Part shown: piece after piece, positions 55,593 to 64,000 of the stretch | Position numbering within the stretch: position 1 is the first letter of the stretch | Layout of the letters: every line of letters begins with the position of its first letter | Assembly: GCA_001695595.3 (NCBI GenBank) | Contig: MBPM02000144.1 | Coordinates: forward strand, 1-64,000 | DNA length: 64,000 nucleotides | From: Plasmopara viticola | Taxonomy: Eukaryota; Oomycota; Peronosporomycetes; Peronosporales; Peronosporaceae | Direction: 5' to 3' | Program-made: the position numbers and the translations under genes | The notes under the pieces: model-generated | The model's input: the letters and a program-made list of their open reading frames with translations, nothing else | Told to the model about the DNA's origin: nothing | Databases searched by the model: none

Positions 55593-56188
55593 GTAGCGGA
55601 TTAATACAAATATTAGCTCAGCACCTAAAATCACCATGTCTTTTTCCTCGAATCAGTTGAGCGCCGCGTATCTGATCCTTGCGCTACTGTCGACTGACTC
55701 GACTCAATAGAAAAAGCACTTCCAGCCGATGAATCAATACTCATTTCTTTTGCTGCAACGCTTATAATTTGACGCAGTCCACGCATTATCAATACGTAAA
55801 GAAGTAAGATTCAAACAACCGAGGACTAAAAGAGGCCTTTGAAAATGTCAGAGCTATAATTGACAGCTATGGCTTAGAGGTCGCAGGTCACTTTATTGCT
55901 ACTGCTTCGCTAATGAGTTCGGCAATGGTGGCTTCATGCCCAATTTGTATACGACCGCGATCATGCACTCTAGTGACATATTTTTCTTCGGATCAGAAAT
56001 AGAAATAAATTACTACTCCTTATGCATTGTTTGGTAAATTTCTAAATTTCTCTTTATAAAACGTAATTTTTTACCAATCTATTACTTGATATGGGGCTGT
56101 GCAAAAAAATATAAGTACTAATTTTGGTTTAGAAAAAGATCTAATCTTGAGCTGTTAATTAAATTTAGAAGATAAAAAGAGTACATTG
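55593..56188. other. Intergenic region, no gene recognised
   Basis: 55790-55960 matches 28650-28900 in inverted orientation; 56030-56160 is the diverged R2-type AT-rich repeat. Confidence 0.4.
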
Positions 56189-56243
56189 ATTGATTCGTAC
56201 GTTGCCATCTATCCTGAGATAGAATGGCATCGTACGGATCAAT
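56189..56243. repeat. Short fold-back hairpin, copy 3
   Basis: Arms of about 25 bp around CTGA, homologous to 23499-23552 and 35781-35834, with a one-base insertion in the right arm. Confidence 0.7.
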
Positions 56244-56244
56244 G

Positions 56245-56890
56245 TATTTTCTTTGTAATAGCGACGAATGATGATTGTACTTGTCAGAAGGACATAGTTA
56301 AATATTTGGTCCAAGGCAGCGTTAAAGCATTCTTCGCCAACGTAAGTAGTTATAAGCGGTCGACTCTACGAATGGTTTTGTGCGCCATTTTGACAAAAAT
56401 TTGTCCATTGAAAGGTCGTTCCATGCGTGTAGTCGACAAAGCGACGTTGGATAAAAATTGGCAGTAAGATACTGGCGTGCACAGACGCTATGCCCGAAAT
56501 TGAAGATTGTTTACATTAAGGCAGCGATTTCATTACCATTGTCGTACTTCCTAGTTGCAGTTTTCATTACAGATCAGTTTGCAGCATCCCATTACTAAAG
56601 ATACGATGCCTCAGTCATTTATTAATCGTTCCTGTTGTAGTCTTTTCTACTGTTTTTGGTGGGACAGAAAGGAAGACGCTTATATATCTTCTTATGACCT
56701 ACACTTTTGTGCAACCTAAGCAGGCTCTTCATAAATTAATGTTTCAGCTAAAATTACAATTCACGGTCCTTTTGTTCATATACCGGACACCATTTCGGTT
56801 TTACTGTCTGCCGCCGCAAAAACTCTGCGACCGCCAGAGGCAACACTATACGTATAATACTTTTTCTCTATCTGCAATAAAGGAATGACC
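56245..56890 (+). repeat. R1 repeat, copy 6
   Basis: Direct relative of 35840-36490. Open frame pieces at 56186-56467 (VKAFFANVSSYKRSTLRMV) and 56694-56888; 56891-57269 shows no gene. Confidence 0.45.
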
Positions 56891-57269
56891 CGGTGATTTG
56901 AATCTCACAACGTTGCGTATTGGTAACGCGTGGATTGCGTCAAATTATAAGCGTTACAGCAAAAGAAATATCGTAGTTTTTCCCTCTGAGTCGATAGTCG
57001 CGTCGGCGCAAGGATCGGGTACGCAGCGGCGAAGAAAAAGATATAATACTTTTTAAGTGTTGAGCCAATATTTGTATTAATCCGCTACGTGTGTACTTTG
57101 CTTATGCAAAGCAGCAGAGAAAAAAATACTAGTTGAGCAATAAACTTAACAACCATTCTTGAGTAAACACACAAAGAATGATGTATTTTTATGTAAGACT
57201 GGCATCATAGGTCACAAACAAAATGGCGATACATGCATACAAGACAGTGCACCTCGATAATTCTAGTCT

Positions 57270-58900
57270 TCAATCGTATTTATCCAACTCTCTGGCCATG
57301 TGCTGCACCGATTCAAAAGCTGGTTTAATACGCGCGTCGTCATTCTGTAATTCTCCAACTATTGTCAGCCACGAAATGCTCGAATCCCCTGTATATGGCA
57401 AATTACTATGCAATAATCGTACGGCACTGTAAATGGCATCTTCAACTTTTCTGTCTTCCTTACGCCGATAATACGTCACAAAAGCTGGAAACCACTGCTT
57501 GAATACCGAAACATCAGCATGTTGAGAAATAAGCTTCTTCAAAATAACTTCGGGATGCTCGCCACGATCTGAAAGGTGTAACATGGATAGGGGATCAGCC
57601 AGGTACTGCACCATAGAGTGTGCATAATTCTGAACGTCGAAGCGCTGCCCTTCATCCAAAGAACCAATGTGCTGTGCTGCTGGTTCGAGGTCTCGAAACA
57701 GATTGACCACTTCATCAAACGAATGCTTTGATTTCAGCAAATCATACATCTGGTCGCCATTAAATGGCCTCCCTTTCGCGTAAAAAGCGACAGTCGCAAC
57801 CCCATTGGCGAAATCTAAAAAATTTGCCAGTGTAATCTTCTTGTTAAAAGTTTTCAAGCGTTCAAACTCAAGTTCAGGGTACCGGTGCCACATTTTTCGC
57901 GCATTCGCTGCAAGGCTCCCACTAAAGTAATTTACGTCTCCCAACACGTTCTCGAGCGCATTGGAATCGAACATGACCTTTGCACGTGGGAATGACATCT
58001 TTGGCAGTACGGATAAAATAAAGCTGCCAAGCTTAAAATTCCGATCGTCCACCTTCGAGTACATTTTAACGTATTCTAGCCACGCAGTAAACAGAGTCAA
58101 ATCGTCAATACCAATCAAAGCATTTCTTCATCGAGCCTCAAGAGATAGAACATGTGTTCTGGTGATTCCTTGTGTAGAAGCCAATTTTTGAGCACAAAAT
58201 CCTTGGTAAGCGGATCCGTGATCATATACGTCAGCATGTCCTCAGCAAATTGCGTCAAAACGTTTTTGCGTCGATAATAGTCAAATAGTGTCACGACTTG
58301 TGAATACGGATCATACACGGATGGATCATGAAGCGGAAACGTCAGTTTCGAACTCGGCCGTGGCTGAATGTGTTCGGCCAAAAAATTTAAGAGCTCTTTG
58401 TTGCTAAATACTGCGTTATTTGAACTCGTGGTCCTTTTAGCCCTATAAAATCTAACATAGTAAAACCACACAAGAAGCTTTGGGTCGTGACCCAATGTGA
58501 CTGGGTCCATACGTCGATGACAGATGCTTTGAAGGTTCAAGTACTTAAACACATCCTTTGGGTGGACTCGTGGTTCCTTCAACCATTCTTAGACTTTTCG
58601 TTTCATATCACGCCAATGCGCATGTCCCTGTATCGCGTATAAATCAACTCCTTCTCGAAGCATGAGCTCGTTTTCTAATTTGCGCGATAACTCTTGGATC
58701 TCCATGGCAATCGGGTCAATCGTGTGCACAGCCGGTTCACCAAGATAATCCACCAATCCAATTCCTCTCGCCTCCTCGTTCGTGCCATTAAACGAGGACT
58801 TGTCTTTGTCGTCGCGTCTTACATTCGAGGCAGTGCCATAACAAGTGCTAACGTTAAAAAAGAAAATGATGGTTGTACGTACGAGGATGAGTACGCGCAT
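57270..58900 (-). pseudogene. WY-like effector E7 (one stop, one frameshift)
   Basis: ATG 58900 opens MRVLILVRTTIIFFFNVSTCYG, RRDD and NEEARGIG. A TAA at 58589 replaces the Tyr before EWLKEP. A one-base deletion near 58130, in the EEEHALIG region of relatives, shifts the frame; from 58118 it is open to the stop at 57270 with the family C-terminus (SWLTIVGELQNDDARIKPAF). Otherwise full length and close to E3. It is the duplicate of E5 without D4 and Copia. Confidence 0.85.
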
Positions 58901-59138
58901 GGTGTGGCTTGAGACGCTGCAAAACAAAGTGAGAGTGACGGAAAAAATTTGAATCTTGCAGCTGGTACGAAATTAAGATAGGGATTGTGCGACCAGATAG
59001 CAAAAAGGACGAGACTATACGTACGGAGCCCTAGTTCTACAGATAGTTGGCTTCGATTAAACATTCACCATCTATTCTTAATTGTCGACCTAATGTTTGT
59101 ATCGTATAACGTTTTCAACCAATTATCTTCAGACTCTA

Positions 59139-59550
59139 TCATCTTATAGTATTTAGTTGCACATGTTTAATTTGACTAGAAAAAAATATAGCAGGAACGA
59201 TTGATAAATAACCGAGGCACCGTATCTCAAGTAATAGAATGTTGCAAACTGATCTGTAATGGAAAGTGCAATTAGGAAGTACGACAATGGTTATGAAATT
59301 GGTGCCTGTGCACGCCCGTATCTTACTGCCAATTTTCATCCAATATCGCCTTGCGGATTAAACGCATTGAACGACCTTTCCATTGACAAGTTTTTGTCGA
59401 AATAGCGCACAAAACCATTTGTAGGGTCGACCGATACTAGCAACTTACGCTGGCGAAGAATGCTTTAAGGCTGACTTCGATCAATTTAAACCTTTCGTCG
59501 GCTAAACGTGATGTCCTCTCGACAAGTACAATCATCATTCGTCGCTACTA
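59139..59550 (-). repeat. R1 repeat, copy 7
   Basis: Direct relative of 43481-43930, shortened by a deletion near 59300. It lies upstream of E7. Confidence 0.5.
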
Positions 59551-59599
59551 CTGCGAAAATACACAGATCCGTACTCAAAATTAGCATAATTAAAAAAAC

Positions 59600-60115
59600 A
59601 AAATCTGTACGTACATTATTCTGCAAAACACCATATAAAGTTATAGATTGATAAAATTTACGTCTTTTAAAAAATTAGTTAAGAAAATCACCCCTTTTAC
59701 CAAACAATACCTACCGCATCTCCTTCCAAGCGCGGGGGCTAAATGCTCGCGCGCTTCGGGCAGGTGCTCTCGGGCATCTGCAGGTCTCTAACGGGTCTCA
59801 CCCTCGACGCGACGGTCTCCAGCACCAGGGCGCCACCTGGGCTCTTACCAAGTCAGAACTACACAAAATAATGGAAGACCCTCACGGCCTCGGTGCTGGC
59901 TGCACTGCCCGCCGAACGAGACCCGACGTATGCGGACACCACTCTATGCCGTGGACTAGCCATAGAGCCTAGCACGTGCATAACTTGGCAACGCGATAAC
60001 GTAATACAATACAATACAATACCTACCGCAATCAAAAAAATATATACAAATTTCTACCCCATCGTAATTTTAGCACTATACCGTTTCTTACGCAGTAAAA
60101 AAACGGTATAGTTGA
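59600..60115. repeat. R2 AT-rich repeat, copy 4, split by D7
   Basis: The repeat is interrupted at 59719-60017 by D7; it ends in the AACGGTATAG palindrome near 60110. Confidence 0.5.
59719..60017 (+). mobile_element. Short LINE-derived element D7 (5'-truncated)
   Basis: Target duplication AATACCTACCGCA at 59706-59718 and 60018-60030. It starts at TCTCCTTCC, inside the usual leader, a 5' truncation typical of target-primed insertion. Confidence 0.9.
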
Positions 60116-60490
60116 TGTACCTAAAAGAACAAATACAATTGTGGTTAGTGATCATAATCGTCGCAAGCGCCCAAATGGAGCTGGGATGGTACAGCCCTAT
60201 TTGTTAACACTTTTGTGTAGCTTATTTGTAAACACTTCTGAGTAGCTTACGAGAGCGAGGCTACATTATTTAGTAATGAGTAAATTAACATCTTTATATC
60301 AAATATGGTGCGTAAAAATTTCATTTGTATTTTACGGGGCTGGAAGTTCTATTGTCGATTCGATTAGGGAGCGCCTATAGCTACCCCCCTCCTGCCTATA
60401 GCTACACCCCTCTCTTTATGCTGACCAATCATAGTACAGCTTCATATCTTCAGCCAGTTATGCAATTATTGGGATGCTCATGGATATGGG

Positions 60491-61290
60491 CAGGTGGACC
60501 GCATGTACGTGTTTGGTGGCCATTGTAGTATAAATGTGGAGTCTCGCTTGAGCGCTATTACCGAGCTAGCGTGGCACCACCACTTTGTCACGAACATGTT
60601 TATCCGCCCCAATTTTGCTCGTGTAGCCAAGAAATTTGAGGCCGACTTTACGCTTATTAATGCGTGCAACATTGTCGATGAAGATTGCAAGAAACACAGA
60701 CTTCTTTCGGAAGTATTTGTGCTTTTTTTTTTACATAAAAAGATATTTGGGCATTCTTGGCGGCACTTTTACAGTGGCGAAATGAAGAAGGCGATCTTTC
60801 GTATGATGAAATACTATTTGCCTCTGAATGATGTGATGACCGTACAGGCTTCAGCCAACTTTGGCGGGTTAGGACACACAGCTCTCTTTTTTAGGCTCTC
60901 TGGCACGAGCAAGACGACGCTGTCGCTAATGCAAAGTGCGATCTCATTGGTGACGACGAGCTCGGCTGGGATGACGGGTTTTATATATAAATTTGAAGGC
61001 GGCTGCTATGTCAGGACGATTACCCTCAGTAAAGAGACAAAGCCCGATATCCATAATGCGATTTGCCCGTATGCCTTGCTTGAAATCGTGTGGACCAACG
61101 CTAATAATGAAACCGACTTTCTCAGCTCAAGCAAGACTGAATGTGGTCGCGCAAACACAGGATCTTTAACAAGCGCTGCCTTTTCGATACTGCTGCATCT
61201 ACACACTTACGCGTGTGTAGATTGTGAATCCATGAGACGCGTAAACGGACAAGGGTGCGTTTAGCGATATAGCTTACGATTTGACCGCCT
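60491..61290 (+). pseudogene. ATP-dependent PEPCK fragment, copy 3
   Basis: Open for 256 residues (60494-61264): ITELAWHHHFVTNMFIRP, a P-loop changed to [25 protein letters not shown] and SSSKTEC. After that, about 60 bp near 61150-61210 are inverted relative to copy 2, and the ITEP and NTGW regions are lost. Gly to Ser in the P-loop would impair nucleotide binding in any product. Confidence 0.8.
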
Positions 61291-61337
61291 CGTTTAAACA
61301 TAATTACAGGCAGTTTATTCTTCTAGGCAAGGACCTA

Positions 61338-61960
61338 TCATGTTACGGCCCGGTGATGTGTTAGTTGCATGCATAATTTCCATATAAAAGCAGTGATATC
61401 AAGATTGGTACCTTTTTGTCTTGTGTTGCCGATATCCTTCCTGAGTACAAGACAGGCCCATTCCTTCTGACGAAGCGTGGCAAGGATAGTACGAGAGGGT
61501 GCACCAGCTTTGGTCATCGTAGAAATGGTGGTCTCTTTCCTCAGGTTTAGCGTCCGGTTGACTGCATAGGCTGCGGGGCCAGAGGCGGCCTCAAGTCCAG
61601 AATGCTCGCCACACATCAATTTCATGTCCCAAAAGTAGTTACCAGATTGCTGCAAGACGCGTTCCACAATAGCCAGCCATTGACAGCTTGTTTTGACGTA
61701 AATGTGTTCCGTATGCCATTACCCTTTTTCTTATAACAACCACTGTGAACACACCCGTGTCAAACCTTCCTTAATTCACCTGTTTTGCTCTTTTTGGTAC
61801 GATTGAGTCTCACAGCAAAGCCGTTCAATTTAGCAAAAGCCTTAACAGAGCTTTCCGCCTCTTCAAAAGTAGGAAAATTGGCGATTTCGAATTGGCGATT
61901 TCGAGGTTCTACATGGTAGTTACGTGGTAAAGCAACGACAAATAATCTGAGGAATTGGTC
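61338..61960 (-). pseudogene. FAR1/MULE transposase N-terminal remnant, copy 3
   Basis: MERVLQQSGNYFWDMKLMCGEH, TMTKAGAPSRTILATLRQ and RKDIGNTRQKG match copies 1 and 2; same frameshifts as copy 2. Confidence 0.6.
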
Positions 61961-62100
61961 TGGCAGGAAAACCTGCTGGCGCTTCTAAATTTGTGAAAAA
62001 GCGGTGGCTGAAGATATGAAGCTGTACTTTGATTGGTCAGCATAAAGAGGGGGCGTAGGGGGGGGTGTACCTATAGGCGCTCCCACCTATAGGCGCTCCC

Positions 62101-63566
62101 AGCGTGCATCTACTACTTGGAATAAACGAAGACTTTAACTTCAATAAAATTGATTTGTGCAATATGAGAATTGTAGAAGCAGGTAAAACAAGCTCGTTTA
62201 ATTGTAGTGCTTATCAAAGTCACCGCAACAATTGATTCGAAATCATGCGTTATTCCTGGATGTTATTTTTTTGTCTCGTTTACATAGTAAGCTCTCGCTA
62301 AGAAAAATAGCCTTCTTGTCGACGCTGCAAAAAGAATGGACGCAGGAGTCTATCTCTACCCCTTCCACATCGCGCGCTTGCCTAAGAAGTTCACGAGGCT
62401 TACATTTTTTTCTGCTCAAAGATGCACGCATTAATCTACCAGCTATGATTGCCTCATTGATAATCTTTTATCAAACTTTTATAAGACAGATTCTCTACAG
62501 CTGTATTGCAGGGGCAAGTCAAAGGTATATACCTGATCCTTTTGACTGTGATCACCAAAAGGGCTCAGGTTAGCTCAATAGCAACTTCGCAAATTCGGGA
62601 TTACATATGACTACAAATGATTGTCTACGGCGTTATGTTGAAATTACACTACAACAGTCTCTCGAGGATCATGCACTCTGCTTCTTTTATTACAGGGTTG
62701 ACATGTTGCTTACGGTGTCTATGTGGGACAAAACATTTGTTTACTACAAGAACATTGGCCAATCGTGTACTTTATAAAACTTTAATGCTTGAGCCTTAGT
62801 CTTCTACTTTCCTTACGATCTTTCTAAAATATTCATCCATTTTAAAGCCTCTTTAGAAGTGGGTACGAATCGGACGCTATACCGGATCGAGTGTAGCACA
62901 AAATACTTATATGCTTTGTCCTATGATTATTGAGCCTGTTTGGACACCTTGCTGACTTTAGTGGTTGTTGACGGATGACAAAAATCGTAAATAGACCGCG
63001 GCTGACCTACTTCGCAAGTAGATAATGGTCCAACTAGAACGTGAGCGATAGTTGCGCAATTAGTAAGAACCCATCAAGCCGATTACATTGTGCTTTATAC
63101 GATTGTATGTTTCTCGTAGTTAGAATGGATCAAGCCACCGACCTGGTCATATAATTTTGGTCCTTTTCATAATCTTGATACGGGTAGATCACACTAATTT
63201 TGACCACGCATCAAATTGAGTGTATCAAATGACGCTATGTATCCAATTGATTCATCGTTTTTGACCCAGATTTCCTTCTGGCCAATAGACTACCAATATC
63301 ATCAACGATTAACTTTTGGTATTGCATCGGCTCTTTGAACACAACTATCGACGCCATCGAGCGCTGAATACAGTGGTCGTACGCGATGGCTACAAGCGTC
63401 TACGAAATTTTGGGAATAATGACAACGTGGACGACATTTGGGCGTCAAGAATCAATTTCGACTTTAATGGAAATTTGACCATGATACCATAATAAACATA
63501 GAAATTTGCTTCAGTATATTGCATTAAACAAAGCAAGGACGGCTAATTGGAGTACAGGGCGAGCTA
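62101..63566. other. Unassigned spacer, duplicate of 46923-48409
   Basis: Almost base-for-base the same as 46930-48409 with scattered substitutions; nothing recognised beyond the 113-residue frame at 62232-62573. Confidence 0.4.
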
Positions 63567-64000
63567 TTTTGCAAAGGGAAAATTGCAAAATATGGTACAA
63601 ATCGAAACTTCTCGCATAAGGTGATACAAATGTTGAAAACAGTTCCGAGAATTCAGCAGTGTCTGATCCCTCATGTAAAATATGTGGAGAGGTAATTTTC
63701 ATCAAACAAACCCAACAATCACTCTATTATCGCAGTCTCTGTGATGAGCGAACACGGAGAAGTCGATGCCTTGAAAACGCAGCTCTGGGATACTGGAAAA
63801 ACCGCAGTAGACGCCATCAAAGGCATTGCGTTTGGAGAAGGGAGGAGGGTGTGTGTCGCAACTAGGGGCGGTACATCTGGGCGTTTGAAGTGTCTGAGCG
63901 ACGGAACTGGGTGTGCGTGGTTCGTCACGCTCGCAATGCTCAGGAGCAACGAAGGGCCGAGAGAGTGGCACGTGACGGACGCCAATCTCGAGCACCAGAA
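63567..64000 (+). mobile_element. Start of a second MULE copy (cut by window end)
   Basis: Matches 48410-48844: left terminal repeat, then the transposase start (RLKCLSDGTGCAWFV). The rest lies beyond the window. Confidence 0.8.

Larger units (their letters stand above)
60367..62100. mobile_element. PEPCK-carrying DNA transposon (Pack-MULE-like), copy 3
   Basis: Left repeat 60367-60455, right repeat 62004-62084, with the last 16 bp (ACCTATAGGCGCTCCC) repeated at 62085-62100. Shorter than the other copies because of a deletion in the PEPCK part. Confidence 0.75.

Overview
The window reads as a gene-poor, repeat-rich piece of an oomycete genome, most likely a downy mildew or a Phytophthora relative (Peronosporales). 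Three things point there: a family of secreted effectors with tandem WY-like alpha-helical modules and a degenerate EER motif, a second broken effector gene with a dEER motif, and TCAYTYY initiator-like sites just upstream of the effector starts. No bacterial operons, rRNA genes or CRISPR arrays are present. The species cannot be fixed from the sequence alone.

Layout. (1) 1-3700: broken DNAJC11-like J-protein gene (-), divergent from a broken WY effector (+). (2) 3727-6057: a DNA transposon with ~80-bp terminal inverted repeats carrying a phosphoenolpyruvate carboxykinase (PEPCK) fragment and a FAR1/MULE fragment, with a tRNA-derived SINE inside. (3) 6290-15382: a decayed 9-kb LINE on the minus strand with gag-like zinc knuckle, OTU-like, APE endonuclease and reverse transcriptase regions. 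(4) 15383-20400: second J-protein/effector pair; this effector is open and ends in ~75 residues encoded by the antisense of another effector's 5' end. (5) 20400-23580: intact effector E3. (6) 23608-25898: a LINE deletion derivative and its ~325-bp daughters. (7) 25951-28212: MULE remnant and a dEER effector pseudogene. (8) 28440-33700: inverted copy of the pair with intact effector E4. (9) 33700-38841: LINE fragment, MULE remnant and broken effector E5. (10) 38842-43271: complete but decayed Copia element with 5-bp target duplication. (11) 43272-51073: second PEPCK transposon, unassigned spacer and a MULE with ~117-bp terminal inverted repeats. (12) 51074-55960: fourth pair with intact effector E6. 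(13) 56000-64000: broken effector E7, third PEPCK transposon and the start of a second MULE, together a direct repeat of 35.6-48.8 kb.

What works here. The plausible expressed genes are the effectors E2 (17944-19530), E3 (20841-22472), E4 (29542-31176) and E6 (53412-55046). All four J-protein copies, the PEPCK copies and the transposons are broken. The region looks like an effector cluster expanded by direct and inverted segmental duplication, with transposon insertions before and after the duplications that allow relative ordering: the 9-kb LINE and one LINE-derived short element predate an inverted duplication, while Copia entered only one duplicate. All homology statements rest on motif reading by eye; no database search was run.
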